Positions 21,201 to 28,675 of a stretch of 64,000 bases of DNA are shown here, one piece after another. Made by a program: the position numbers and the translations under genes. Source of the DNA: Streptomyces lucensis JCM 4490 (lineage in GTDB: Bacteria; Actinomycetota; Actinomycetes; Streptomycetales; Streptomycetaceae); contig NZ_BMUE01000018.1 in NCBI RefSeq assembly GCF_014650035.1, forward strand, positions 73,547-137,546, given 5' to 3'. A model generated the notes under the pieces. That model did not search any database, was not told the DNA's origin, and saw only the letters and a list, made by a program, of their open reading frames with translations. Each line of letters starts with the position of its first letter. Positions within the stretch are counted from its first letter, which is position 1.

Positions 21201-22059
21201 GGGCGCGCTGCAGCCGGGGTGTGAGCTGCCGTACCTCGTCCTCCAGCAGGGACTCGCGCTGCAGGGCCTTCTTCAGTTCCTGCTCCGCGGTCTCCTTGCG
21301 TTCCTTCAGGGCCGCCTCGTCGGCGATCTCGGCCTGGAGGGCCTCGCGCAGGCGTACGAGGTCGTCGGCGAGCAGCCTCAGCCGCGCGTCCCTGAGGTCC
21401 GCCTGGATGACAGCGGCTCTCCTCGCCACCGCCGCCTGGCGGCCGAGCGGCTTGAGCTGGCGGCGCAGCTCGTCGGTGAGGTCCTGCACGCGCGCGAGGT
21501 TGGCCTGCATCGCGTCCAGTTTCCGCAGAGCCTTCTCCTTGCGCTTGCGGTGCTTGAGGACGCCCGCGGCCTCCTCGATGAAGGCGCGGCGGCCCATGGG
21601 GTCGGCGTGCAGGACGGAGTCGAGCTGGCCCTGGCCGACGATGACGTGCATCTCGCGGCCGATGCCGGAGTCGGAGAGGAGTTCCTGGATGTCCAGCAGA
21701 CGGCAGGTGTCGCCGTTGATCTGGTACTCGCTGCCGCCGTTGCGGAACATGATCCGCGTGATGGTGACCTCGGCGTACTCGATGGGGAGCGCGCCGTCGG
21801 AGTTGTCGATGGTCAGGGACACCTCGGCGCGGCCCAGCGGCGGACGGCCGGTGGTGCCGGCGAAGATGACGTCCTCCATCTTGCCGCCGCGCAGCGACTT
21901 GGCGCCCTGCTCGCCCATGACCCAGCTGAGCGCGTCCACCACGTTGGACTTGCCCGAGCCGTTGGGGCCGACGACGCACGTGATGCCCGGTTCGAACCGG
22001 AGCGTGGTGGCCGAGGCGAACGACTTGAACCCGCGGAGGGTCAGGGCCTTGAGGTGCAC
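18271..22059 (-). CDS. smc: Chromosome segregation ATPase SMC with repeat-expanded hinge
   Basis: A 1262-residue condensin subunit. The N-terminal head has GFKSF and Walker A GPNGSGKSNVVDAL (about residues 32-45). Two long coiled coils flank the hinge. The C-terminal head has the ABC signature LLSGGERSLTAVALL and Walker B FYVMDEVEAALDD. Streptomyces SMC is normally about 1185 residues; here the hinge loop between ASLLLATPP and LVEGPAELMPAV holds about 80 extra residues (about 574-656) made of three tandem copies of LPRGAGNCAPGHDAPAAA plus linkers. The frame is open throughout, so the protein should be made. It partners with ScpA/ScpB, which are encoded elsewhere. Confidence 0.97.
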   Translation of the reverse strand: MHLKALTLRGFKSFASATTLRFEPGITCVVGPNGSGKSNVVDALSWVMGEQGAKSLRGGKMEDVIFAGTTGRPPLGRAEVSLTIDNSDGALPIEYAEVTITRIMFRNGGSEYQINGDTCRLLDIQELLSDSGIGREMHVIVGQGQLDSVLHADPMGRRAFIEEAAGVLKHRKRKEKALRKLDAMQANLARVQDLTDELRRQLKPLGRQAAVARRAAVIQADLRDARLRLLADDLVRLREALQAEIADEAALKERKETAEQELKKALQRESLLEDEVRQLTPRLQRAQQTWYELSQLAERVRGTVSLADARVKSATSAPAEERRGRDPEDLEREAARVREQEAELEAALDAAQHALDDTVAHRAELERELAVEERRLKDVARAIADRREGLARLSGQVNAARSRAASAQAEIDRLATARDEAQERAVRAQEEYEALKAEVDGLDADDADLAERHEAAKRQLAEAEAALGAAREALTAAERARAATRARHEALALGLRRKDGTGVLLGAQDRLTGVLGPAAELLTVAPGHEAAIAAAFGAAADAIAVATPASAAEAIRLLRKQDAGRASLLLATPPADTLPGGAGNCAPGHDAPAAAVHQAPAPADTQDGTLPRGAGNCAPGHDAPAAAVHQAPAPEAADGSLPRGAGNCAPGHDAPAAAERSATALPAERLVEGPAELMPAVRRLLRGFVVVGTLEDAEDLVRDHPELIAVTAEGDLLGSHFAHGGSAGAPSLLEVQASVDEAAAELAELAVRCTGLAEEQRVAAERRTRSAGLVEELGERRRAADREKSAVAQQLGRLAGQARGAAGEAERSAAAAARAQEALEKAVQEAEELAERLAVAEEAPAEEEPDTSVRDRLAADGANARQTEMEARLQVRTHEERVKGLAGRADSLDRAARAEREARARAEQRRARLRHEAAVAEAVASGARQLLAHVEVSVTRAERERAAAEAAKARREQELTAARAAGRDLKAELDKLTDSVHRGEVLGAEKRLRIEQLETRALEELGVEPAGLVAEYGPRQPVPPSLPADGEQLPEDPEHPRNRPRPFVRAEQEKRLKAAERAYQQLGKVNPLALEEFAALEERHKFLSEQLEDLKKTRADLLQVVKEVDERVEQVFTEAYRDTAREFEGVFGRLFPGGEGRLVLTDPDNMLTTGVDVEARPPGKKVKRLSLLSGGERSLTAVALLVSIFKARPSPFYVMDEVEAALDDTNLQRLIRIMQELQEASQLIVITHQKRTMEVADALYGVSMQGDGVSKVISQRLR
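20099..20330 (-). repeat. Three in-frame copies of a dispersed GC-rich repeat inside smc
   Basis: Core copies start at 20099, 20192 and 20288 (spacing 93 and 96 bases, both multiples of three). On the smc strand each reads CCAGGGGCGCGGGGAACTGC followed by GCGCCCGGCCACGACGCAC, with one change in the copy nearest the hinge N-terminal half. The linkers are also partly duplicated (GGGGCCGGTGCCTGATGTAC before copies two and three on the forward strand). A relative of the same repeat lies outside genes at 48410-48448. Confidence 0.93.
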
Positions 22060-22184
22060 GCCGCTGGACTCTACCCGCCGCCGCTATCTCACTCCACGAA
22101 CACTCGCAACCGCACGGTTTCGCCGTTGAACGGGAAGGGCACATCAGACGTTGAAGACAGTGAAAGGATGCGGGGGGAAGAAAG

Positions 22185-22206
22185 AAGGGACGCCGAAGCG
22201 TCCCTT
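22185..22206 (-). terminator. Intrinsic terminator with UUCG tetraloop
   Basis: On the reverse strand AAGGGACGC-TTCG-GCGTCCCTT is a perfect 9-bp stem closed by a C(UUCG)G tetraloop and followed by CTTTCTTCC. It ends the transcript of the small coiled-coil gene about 100 bases upstream and insulates smc. Confidence 0.85.
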
Positions 22207-22303
22207 GCGAATCCGACGGCCGGGTCGCAGCCGTCCAGATCAACTGAGCGGTTGATACGGGCAGCCCGAGCACTGCGCCTGCTGTTGTGGAGCGATGCAG
22301 TGA

Positions 22304-22507
22304 TCAGGTGAGCGCAGGCTCCGCCTGGTGTGCGTCGATGCTCTCCATGATCCTCTCCTGAGAGGCGGCGGCCGACAGCGCTTCGTTCTCGGCCTGGATC
22401 CTGACGAGCTCGGACTCCAGGTCCTGGACACGCTGCTGCAGCCGTCGCATCTCGGCGAGGAGTCGAGGGTCGGAGCCGCCGACGTAACCGAGAAGCGCCT
22501 TTGCCAT
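22304..22507 (-). CDS. Small conserved coiled-coil protein, function unknown
   Basis: A 67-residue protein starting MAKALLGYVGGSDPRLLAEM, then a heptad-like helix RRLQQRVQDLESELVRIQAENEAL. It has no membrane segment. The ATG at 22507 is preceded by GGAGGACC. It has its own terminator downstream. The position between smc and acyP is, from memory, the same in other Streptomyces, which supports a real gene. The coiled coil suggests an oligomer or a partner of another coiled-coil protein; nothing further can be inferred. Confidence 0.8.
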   Translation of the reverse strand: MAKALLGYVGGSDPRLLAEMRRLQQRVQDLESELVRIQAENEALSAAASQERIMESIDAHQAEPALT

Positions 22508-22877
22508 GATGGATGGTCCTCCACACTGAGTGACCGACCGAAACGGTGTGGGTCGTGAGGGATTCGCACCCGTGGTGCTTGGCACATCGGGTGTTGCTCT
22601 GCTGTTGTGTCATGCCAAACAGCTAAGGTGCGCGGGGCTTTCAGCGTCTCACCAAAAAGTTTGACGGTCAACACGATCACGCCCTGCAATGGCGGGCAAA
22701 CCGGGGCGCGCGGCCGGAAAAACGGCGGCGCTGCGACTCGTCCGGGGCCCTCGGGGCGTGGCGATCAGCGGTACCCGCGGAGCTTCCCACGCCACGCCCT
22801 TCTTGGCAACCACCAGGCCGTTTCCGTCTTCCGCGGGTGCTCTCGGCGGCCCTCGCCGGCCCGCCCGCGGGGCCGGC
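22508..22877. other. Intergenic between acyP and the small coiled-coil gene
   Basis: 370 bases, both neighbours read leftwards. The part 22600-22680 is AT-richer and contains TTGACC on the reverse strand (in GTGTTGACCGTCAAAC), a possible -35 for the coiled-coil gene. No clear -10 is fixed and no RNA gene is seen. Confidence 0.45.
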
Positions 22878-23159
22878 TCAGCGGATGGCGAAGCCGTCGT
22901 AGCCGCCGCGAGGTGTGTCCCAGATCTCGGTGACGCCGTCGACGTGTCCGGGCGTGTCGTCGCCCTGGAGCCAGTCGAGCAGCCCCTCGCAGCCCTCGCG
23001 CGCCCCCTCCGCGACCACCTGGACCCGGCCGTCGGCCAGATTGAGAGCAAAACCACTCAACCCGCCGATCTCCAGCGCCTTGGCGCGCGTGAACCAGCGG
23101 AAACCCACGCCCTGCACGCGTCCGCGCACCCAGGCGACCAGCCGTACATCCTCGCTCAT
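22878..23159 (-). CDS. acyP: Acylphosphatase
   Basis: A 93-residue enzyme that hydrolyses carboxyl-phosphate bonds. The catalytic loop is GRVQGVGFRWFT with the essential Arg, and the catalytic Asn is in GFALNLADGRVQVVAEG. Full length for the family. The ATG start stands alone; a divergent gene begins at 23342. Confidence 0.95.
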   Translation of the reverse strand: MSEDVRLVAWVRGRVQGVGFRWFTRAKALEIGGLSGFALNLADGRVQVVAEGAREGCEGLLDWLQGDDTPGHVDGVTEIWDTPRGGYDGFAIR

Positions 23160-23247
23160 GGGTGCAACCTAACTGGCCGATGTCGCTCGGGACACATCGC
23201 GCCGCAGCGGCATGCGGTAGCGTCCGCTCCCAATGCATCTCATATGA

Positions 23248-23269
23248 AACTCACTCGATCGAGTGAGTT
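23248..23269. promoter_or_regulatory. Perfect 22-bp palindrome upstream of the CAP-domain gene
   Basis: AACTCACTCGA (23248-23258) is followed without a gap by its exact reverse complement. It lies in the acyP/CAP divergent spacer, 73 bases before the CAP start. A gapless palindrome of this length with AT-rich ends is typical of a TetR-like dimer operator. No regulator gene adjoins it. Confidence 0.65.
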
Positions 23270-23341
23270 CGGGCCGGCCAGAGGGAGCCATACGCCGCGC
23301 TGCACCGGTCGACCGCGAGCACGAGGAAGAGGGGCAAGGAC

Positions 23342-24475
23342 ATGGGCCGCCACCGACGCTCCGCCGCCGGCCGCGCCGCCGAGGGCCGCGCCACCGGGGG
23401 CACGCACACGTACGACTCCGCCCAGGGGAACGACGACCCGTCGAACCCGTCCGCGGGCCGGCGGACGCCCATGGGCATCGCGCCGTACCTGAACCCGCAG
23501 GCCTACGCCGAGACCAACGCCAAGGCGCACGCCTACCTGTTCGAGGCGGACGACGACACCCCCGCCGCGGGCGGCGGGTTCACCCCGGCCGGCGGCCCGT
23601 CCCCGGGACACCGGCACCGCAAGAGGGCGGGGCGGCCGGTGCGCGCGGGCCTGCTCGGAGTGTCCGCGGCCGTCGCCCTCGGCACGGTCGCGGTGGCCAC
23701 GGGCGTGGTGCCCGGCCTGGAGGACTACGGGCTCGGCGGCGGCACGAAGACCACCGGCGCCGACCACGTGGAGCCCGTGGGCGTGCCGAGCAACACGGCC
23801 AGCGAGCAGGGCGGCACCTCGGGCAGCGCCGACAGCGGTGACGGCTCGACCGCCGGCTCCCGGGGTGCCGGCGGGAACACCGGGCAGTCCCGCTCCCCGC
23901 GCCCGTCCGCGTCGCCGTCCACCTCCGCCCCCGCCTCCCCCTCCCCCTCCAAGCCGGCGTCCTCCGAGCCCGCCCCGTCGAAGACGGCCACCCGCGAGCC
24001 GGCGCCGAGGGCGACGCCGTCCAAGCCGAAGAGCACCCCGTCTCGTAAGACGCCCAAGGCGCCGTCGGCGCCCTCCGCACCGGGTCCGGTGTCGAAGGAG
24101 AGCGCCGTCGAGGCCGAGGTGCTCAAGCTGGTCAACGAGGAGCGGGCGAAGGCCGGCTGCAGCGCGCTGTCGGCGAACTCCTCTCTCGCCAGGCTGGCCG
24201 GGTCGTTCAGCGACGACATGGCCGCACGAGGCTTCTTCGACCACACCGACCCGGACGGGGCCACCCCGTGGGACCGGGCCGCCAAGGCGGGCATAACCGA
24301 TCTCGGCGGCGAGAACATAGCCCGCGGCCAGACCGACGCGGCGGCCGTGATGGAGGCCTGGATGAACAGCCCCGGCCACCGCGCCAACATACTGAACTGC
24401 GACTTCAAGACCCTCGGCGTCGGCGTCCACCTCGGCCCGGGCGGCCCTTGGTGGACACAGGACTTCGGCTACTGA
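23342..24475 (+). CDS. CAP-domain (SCP/PR-1) membrane-anchored surface protein
   Basis: A 377-residue protein. A basic N-terminus of about 100 residues precedes one membrane helix (GLLGVSAAVALGTVAVATGVV, near residues 102-122), so the rest faces outside. A Ser/Pro/Lys-rich linker (about 155-250) spans the wall. The C-terminal CAP domain of about 125 residues has the family hallmarks LVNEERAKAGC, DHTDPDGATPWDR, GENIARG, WMNSPGHRANIL and the final WTQDFGY. Function is unknown for bacterial members. ATG at 23342 follows GAGGAAGAGGGGC. The palindrome at 23248-23269 probably controls it. Confidence 0.88.
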   Translation: MGRHRRSAAGRAAEGRATGGTHTYDSAQGNDDPSNPSAGRRTPMGIAPYLNPQAYAETNAKAHAYLFEADDDTPAAGGGFTPAGGPSPGHRHRKRAGRPVRAGLLGVSAAVALGTVAVATGVVPGLEDYGLGGGTKTTGADHVEPVGVPSNTASEQGGTSGSADSGDGSTAGSRGAGGNTGQSRSPRPSASPSTSAPASPSPSKPASSEPAPSKTATREPAPRATPSKPKSTPSRKTPKAPSAPSAPGPVSKESAVEAEVLKLVNEERAKAGCSALSANSSLARLAGSFSDDMAARGFFDHTDPDGATPWDRAAKAGITDLGGENIARGQTDAAAVMEAWMNSPGHRANILNCDFKTLGVGVHLGPGGPWWTQDFGY

Positions 24476-24777
24476 GAATCCCGCAGTTCTTCAACACCCC
24501 ATGAGGTCTCCCGGGCCGCCTCAGGGCCGTCATCGGCAGCCGAGCCGCCCCCGAGGATCCGTCGACGGCGGCCCGGGTCCGGGTCGCGCCGGCGGCATCA
24601 GGTGGGGCCAGGTCCGACTCGGCGCAGGCGCCGGTCCTCGTCGAGTGCCCTCTGTGTAAGGGCGATGCGGTTGCGGTCGCGATGCCGAAGGATTGCGGTG
24701 ATCCTGTCAGGGGAGCGTGGCCGTCTTCGCACGGGCCGTGTGCGTCGGTGACCAGGCTGTACAGGAAGGCTGCGGCC
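24476..24777. other. Intergenic, no feature recognised
   Basis: 302 bases between the CAP gene and the small membrane protein gene, both rightward. Base use is less regular than in the coding neighbours. I see no clear terminator, promoter pair or open frame with a recognisable product. Confidence 0.5.
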
Positions 24778-25203
24778 ATGGCAACTATGCCGAGCAGGAC
24801 CCGGCACGGAGGGCCCGACAGCAACGAAACGATCGACCGTGCGTCTTTGTTCGCCGGGGCCGCGCTGATGCTCAGCGGGCCCCTCAGCATTCTCATGGGC
24901 GCATCCGGCATCGCACAGGACACCCTGTTCGCCGCGTCCCGGTACGCCTACCGGTTCGACCTGACCGCCTGGGGCTGGATCCACCTCGTGATCGGAGTGG
25001 CACTCGTCGTTGCCGGCCTGGGAGTCCTGACGAACCAGAGCTGGGGTCGCGGGGCCGCCGCAGCGGCGGCAGGGATCAGCCTGATCACCCAGTTCATGTT
25101 CGTTCCGTACTACCCGGCGTGGGCCATCCTCGTGATGACGCTCGACCTCTTGATCTTGTTCGCGCTGACAAGGTCCCACATCGAGACACCCGGTGGCCGG
25201 TAG
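24778..25203 (+). CDS. Small four-helix membrane protein (DUF7144-like)
   Basis: A 141-residue integral membrane protein with four hydrophobic segments (ASLFAGAALMLSGPLSILMG, WIHLVIGVALVVAGLGVL, AAAAAAGISLITQFMFV, AWAILVMTLDLLILFAL). The motif GWIHLVIG followed by PYYPAWA is typical of the actinobacterial DUF7144 family, whose function is unknown. The ATG at 24778 is preceded by AGGAAGG. It converges with the flavodoxin-like gene, with a bidirectional terminator between them. Confidence 0.78.
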   Translation: MATMPSRTRHGGPDSNETIDRASLFAGAALMLSGPLSILMGASGIAQDTLFAASRYAYRFDLTAWGWIHLVIGVALVVAGLGVLTNQSWGRGAAAAAAGISLITQFMFVPYYPAWAILVMTLDLLILFALTRSHIETPGGR

Positions 25204-25225
25204 AGCCGTCATCGGTCTGCGCGTC

Positions 25226-25266
25226 GAGCACCCTCCGGGCCGTCTCGGTGCCGTCGGAGGGTGCTC
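25226..25266. terminator. Bidirectional terminator between convergent genes
   Basis: GAGCACCCTCCG (25226-25237) pairs perfectly with CGGAGGGTGCTC (25255-25266) over a 17-base loop. Confidence 0.75.
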
Positions 25267-25336
25267 GGCGACGACCGACGCCACTGACGGTCCCGCGGCA
25301 CGTCCGCGGGTCGCCGGCGCCGGGGCGCCTTCCGGC

Positions 25337-25921
25337 TCAGGCGGCGGCTCGTCCCCGCGTGAAGGTCCGCGCCGTCCCGGCCACCCGGCGGCCCAGGTGT
25401 TCGGCGGTGGCCACGTCGGCCTTGTGGACACCCTCGGGGCCCTGGTCGTTGTTGCTCTGGGCGGCGGCGCCGGCGAAGAAGCCGAGGCGGTTGAGGTCGT
25501 TCTCGGAGGCGGTGGTGCTGTTCCAGCCGGGCAGCAGGCCGAGGTTGACCCAGTGCATGCCGTGCTGGGCGGCGAGCGTCTGGAAGAACTGCAGGGTGTG
25601 CAGCTTGTCGCCGCTCTTGGAGGCCGAGTTCGTGAACCCGGCGGCCAGCTTGTCCCCCCAGTCCTGGCCGAACCAGCGCCTGGAGGTCGCCTCGGCGAAG
25701 ACGTGGAAGGCGCCGGAGGCGGTGCCCATGTAGGTGGGCGAACCGAAGACGATCGCGTCGGAACGGTCCAGCGTCCGCCACTGCTCGTCGGTGATCTCGT
25801 CGACCTTGATCAGGTGCACCTGGGCGCCCTCGTCGGCGGCGCCGGCGCGGACGGCCTCGGCGAGGACCGCGGTGTGGCCGAAACCGGAGTGGTAGGCGAT
25901 GGAGATGACAGGGGTGGTCAC
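25337..25921 (-). CDS. Flavodoxin-fold NAD(P)H oxidoreductase (WrbA-like)
   Basis: A 194-residue protein. After VISIAYHSGFGHTAVLAEAV (FMN phosphate loop) come IVFGSPTYMGTASGAFHVFAE and KLAAGFTNSASKSGDKLHTL, as in the WrbA/NADPH-dependent FMN reductase family. It probably reduces quinones or other electrophiles. I chose GTG at 25921 with GAGGAG upstream rather than a TTG at 25960. It is divergent from an HxlR-type regulator that probably controls it, a common pairing where HxlR regulators respond to aldehydes or quinones. Confidence 0.88.
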   Translation of the reverse strand: MTTPVISIAYHSGFGHTAVLAEAVRAGAADEGAQVHLIKVDEITDEQWRTLDRSDAIVFGSPTYMGTASGAFHVFAEATSRRWFGQDWGDKLAAGFTNSASKSGDKLHTLQFFQTLAAQHGMHWVNLGLLPGWNSTTASENDLNRLGFFAGAAAQSNNDQGPEGVHKADVATAEHLGRRVAGTARTFTRGRAAA

Positions 25922-25969
25922 AGGGACTCCTCGGGATGAGCTGCTCAAGTCGGTGACCAAACGAAAGCA

Positions 25970-26003
25970 CTAACTTTTGGTTAGCGCAACCCTCCAGTTA
26001 GCG
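25970..26003. promoter_or_regulatory. HxlR operator region in a divergent promoter
   Basis: CTAAC-TTTTG-GTTAG (25970-25984) is an inverted repeat, and a third half-site GTTAGCGC lies at 25997-26004. The sites lie between the flavodoxin-like gene and the HxlR gene, close to both starts, so one regulator can control both. Confidence 0.6.
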
Positions 26004-26026
26004 CTGCGCTCGCGTACGCTTGTGTC

Positions 26027-26419
26027 ATGACCGGCATCCCACAGGAGCAGAACGACCTCGCGTACGACGTGTTCGCCAAGGCGTGCCCGTCGCGCGGCAC
26101 GCTGGAGCACGTCACGGGCCGCTGGGGCGGACTGACGCTCGGCGCGCTGCACCAGGGCTCGCTGCGCTTCAACGAACTGCGCCGCCGCGTCGACGGCGTG
26201 AGCGAGAAGATGCTGTCCCAGACGCTGCACGCGCTGGAGCGCGACGGTCTGGTGCACCGCGAGGCCCAGCCGACCAACCCGCCCCGCGTCGACTACGAAC
26301 TGACCCCCCTCGGCCGCCGGGTCACCGAGCGGCTGCTGGCCCTCATCCAGTGCGTGGAGGGCTCGATGGACGACGTGCTCGCCTCCCGCGCGGCCTACGA
26401 CGCCGGTCAGCGGTCGTAA
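26027..26419 (+). CDS. HxlR-family winged-helix regulator
   Basis: A 130-residue regulator. The family hallmarks are CPSRGTLEHVTGRWGGLTLGAL, LRFNELRRRVDGVSEKMLSQTLHALERDGLVHRE and VDYELTPLGRRV. The Cys near residue 20 could be a sensor as in YodB/QorR relatives (inference). ATG at 26027. It is transcribed away from the flavodoxin-like gene and most likely autoregulates. Confidence 0.9.
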   Translation: MTGIPQEQNDLAYDVFAKACPSRGTLEHVTGRWGGLTLGALHQGSLRFNELRRRVDGVSEKMLSQTLHALERDGLVHREAQPTNPPRVDYELTPLGRRVTERLLALIQCVEGSMDDVLASRAAYDAGQRS

Positions 26420-26437
26420 CGCACCGGCGGTCCGGCG

Positions 26438-26860
26438 TCAGTCCTCGCCGCCGAAGCCGCGGTACGTCCCCGTACCGTCCACCTCGTCCGCGTACTCGGC
26501 GAAGTCCATGTTGGCGATGCCGAGGTTGACGGAGACGTCGGGGAACCACCGGGGCGGCACCCGGAACGTCCGGCCCGGCTCGTCGGCGAGGTCGACGGCC
26601 AGCAGCCGGTGCTCCGCGTCGGTCATGGTCACCGCGTCCGCGAGGAAGACGTGGAAGACCTTGTCCTCCTCCGCGGCGGCCGCCTCCTCGTCGAGCAGTG
26701 CCTGGACGGTCACGCCGGCGAAACGGGGGTCGCTGACGAAGGTGGCGGTCGAGTACTCCTCCGCCGCGTCGATCTCGGCGCACACCGCCCGCCAGGCCGC
26801 GTCGTCGCGGAAGTCGGCGCGCAGGACGAGCGAGAACTCGCCTTCGCCGGGCAGGGCCAT
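26438..26860 (-). CDS. DUF6924-like protein, function unknown
   Basis: A 140-residue soluble acidic protein starting MALPGEGEFSLVLRADFRDDAAWRA, which resembles the actinobacterial DUF6924 family (LVLRTDFSDDAAW-type N-terminus, then FVSDPRFAGVTVQAL and TFRVPPRWFPDVSVNLGIANMDF). No catalytic motif is evident. It ends 18 bases from the convergent HxlR gene and starts 13 bases after the mutM stop, so it is probably cotranscribed with mutM. Confidence 0.7.
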   Translation of the reverse strand: MALPGEGEFSLVLRADFRDDAAWRAVCAEIDAAEEYSTATFVSDPRFAGVTVQALLDEEAAAAEEDKVFHVFLADAVTMTDAEHRLLAVDLADEPGRTFRVPPRWFPDVSVNLGIANMDFAEYADEVDGTGTYRGFGGED

Positions 26861-26873
26861 GGTGGCGGTCCTC

Positions 26874-27755
26874 TCAGGCCCGGGCGGCGGATCCGGCGGC
26901 GGAGGGCCGCGGGGGCCGCTGGCACTTCGGGCAGAAGTAGCTGGAGCGATTCATCCAGGGCCTGCGGCGCATCGGGGTGCCGCACCGGCGGCACGGCAGG
27001 CCCTCGCGCCCGTAGGCGTCCAGGGAGCGGTCGAAGTAGCCCGACTCGCCGTTGACGTTGACGTACAGGCTGTCGAAGCTGGTGCCGCCGACGGCGAGGG
27101 CCGCGTTCATCACGTCCCGGACGTGGCCGAGGAGTTCGGCCGTCACCGGCCGGGTGAGGTTCGCCGTCGGGCGCTCGTAGTGGACGCGGGCGCGCCAGAG
27201 CGCCTCGTCGGCGTAGATGTTGCCCACCCCGCTGATCAGGGACTGGTCCAGCAGGGCCCGTTTGACGGTGGTGCGCCTGCGCCGCAGGGCCTGGTGGAAC
27301 GCCTCGTCGTCGAACAGCGGATCGAGGGGGTCGCGGGCGATGTGCGCGATGACGTCGGGCAGGCCGTCGGGGGTGTTGTCGTGCAACGACAGCCCGCCGA
27401 AGGTGCGCTGGTCGACGAACCGCAGTTCCGTGCCGAGGGAGTCGGCGAACCGGACCCGGATGCGCAGGTGCTTCTCGTCCGGCGTCTCGTGCGGCTGCAC
27501 CAGCAGCTGGCCGCTCATCCCGAGGTGGGCTAGGACGGACTCGTTGGTCTCCTCCAGCGGCAGCCACAGGTACTTGCCGCGCCGCCGGGGGGTGCCGATG
27601 TGGTGTCCCTTGAGGCGGTGCGCGAAGTCGTCGGCGCCCGCGACGTGCCGGCGTACGGCGCGCGGGTGCAGCACCTCGACCTCGGCGACGGTGCGGTGGG
27701 CGACCCACCGCTCCAGGCCGCGCCGCACGACCTCTACCTCGGGCAACTCGGGCAT
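26874..27755 (-). CDS. mutM: Formamidopyrimidine-DNA glycosylase (Fpg/MutM)
   Basis: A 293-residue base-excision repair glycosylase/AP lyase. The N-terminal PELPEVE carries the catalytic Pro and Glu. The conserved Lys lies in RRRGKYLW, the helix-two-turn-helix in LLDQSLISGVGNIYADEALW, and the zinc finger in CRRCGTPMRR followed by YFCPKCQR. It lies downstream of rnc but after a strong terminator. Confidence 0.95.
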   Translation of the reverse strand: MPELPEVEVVRRGLERWVAHRTVAEVEVLHPRAVRRHVAGADDFAHRLKGHHIGTPRRRGKYLWLPLEETNESVLAHLGMSGQLLVQPHETPDEKHLRIRVRFADSLGTELRFVDQRTFGGLSLHDNTPDGLPDVIAHIARDPLDPLFDDEAFHQALRRRRTTVKRALLDQSLISGVGNIYADEALWRARVHYERPTANLTRPVTAELLGHVRDVMNAALAVGGTSFDSLYVNVNGESGYFDRSLDAYGREGLPCRRCGTPMRRRPWMNRSSYFCPKCQRPPRPSAAGSAARA

Positions 27756-27784
27756 GGGGACCCCCGTACGGAGCGTGGATGAGG

Positions 27785-27824
27785 CGAGCGCCCGCCCCCT
27801 CGTGAACGGTGGGGCGGGCGCTCG
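27785..27824 (-). terminator. Strong terminator after rnc
   Basis: CGAGCGCCCGCCCC (27785-27798) pairs perfectly with GGGGCGGGCGCTCG (27811-27824) over a 12-base loop, 13 bases past the rnc stop codon. Confidence 0.85.
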
Positions 27825-27836
27825 GTGCTGCTTGCG

Positions 27837-28667
27837 TCAGGCGGTGGCGGACGACGGGTCGCCGTCCTGGGCGGCGGCCTCCCGGGCCGCCTTGGCGCGC
27901 TCGTCCGCCGCGGCCCGGATGGACCGCCAGGCGGACTCGGCGGCCTGCTGCTCCGCCTCCTTCTTGCTGCGGCCGGTGCCGGTGCCGTACGAGACGCCTC
28001 CGACGCGGGCGGCAGCAGTGAAGGTCTTCTCGTGGTCGGGACCGGTCTCCGTGACCAGGTACTCGGGCACACCGAGGCCTTCGGTCGCGGTGAGCTCCTG
28101 GAGGGACGTCTTCCAGTCCAGGCCGGCTCCGAGGTTCGAGGACTTCTCGATCAGCGGGTCGAAGAGCCGGTGCACCAGCTCGGACGCCGCGTCGAGGCCC
28201 TGGTCGAGATAGACCGCACCGATCACCGCTTCGAGCGTGTCGGCGAGGATGGACGCCTTGTCCCGGCCGCCCGTGCCCTCTTCACCCCGGCCGAGCCGGA
28301 TGAAGGCGCCCAGGTCGAGGCCGCGGCCCACCTCCGCCAGCGCACGAGAGTTGACCACCGCGGCCCGCAGCTTGGCCAGCTGGCCTTCGGGCAGGTCGGG
28401 GTGGGTGCGGTACAGCGTGTCCGTGACGACGAGACCGAGCACGGAGTCCCCGAGGAACTCCAGCCGCTCGTTCGTCGGCAGACCGCCGTTCTCGTACGCG
28501 TAGGAACGGTGGGTCAGCGCACGCACCAGAAGGGCGGACTCGAGCTGGTAGCCGAGCCGCCCTTCCAGAAGCGTGTGGGACGAGGCCTGATGGTCCAATT
28601 TCTTCTTGGCGGGTGCGTCCGCCTTGGCGTCTTCCGCCTTCTTGGGACTGGACACAGTGCCTCTCAC
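27837..28667 (-). CDS. rnc: Ribonuclease III
   Basis: A 276-residue double-strand-specific RNase; the S. coelicolor orthologue (AbsB) is needed for antibiotic production. The catalytic signature is NERLEFLGDSVLGLVV near residue 65. The acidic site ILADTLEAVIGAVYLD follows, then a dsRNA-binding domain (DWKTSLQELTA, FTAAARVGGVSYGTGTGRSKKEAEQQAA). I chose GTG at 28667; the GTG at 28655 (GTG TCC AGT CCC) is an alternative four codons shorter. It follows rpmF by nine bases in the YceD-rpmF-rnc operon. Confidence 0.95.
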   Translation of the reverse strand: MRGTVSSPKKAEDAKADAPAKKKLDHQASSHTLLEGRLGYQLESALLVRALTHRSYAYENGGLPTNERLEFLGDSVLGLVVTDTLYRTHPDLPEGQLAKLRAAVVNSRALAEVGRGLDLGAFIRLGRGEEGTGGRDKASILADTLEAVIGAVYLDQGLDAASELVHRLFDPLIEKSSNLGAGLDWKTSLQELTATEGLGVPEYLVTETGPDHEKTFTAAARVGGVSYGTGTGRSKKEAEQQAAESAWRSIRAAADERAKAAREAAAQDGDPSSATA

Positions 28668-28675
28668 CAGCCCGC

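Noticed and set aside
18253..22311. A 1352-codon open frame on the + strand opposite smc
   Set aside because: It mirrors the coding strand of smc. Its product is low-complexity Leu/Gly/Arg-rich, as expected from the antisense of a high-GC gene, while smc has full family motifs.
24598..25431. Minus-strand frames opposite the DUF7144-like gene
   Set aside because: The + strand frame encodes four clean membrane helices and has a good ribosome binding site; the minus frames are low-complexity.
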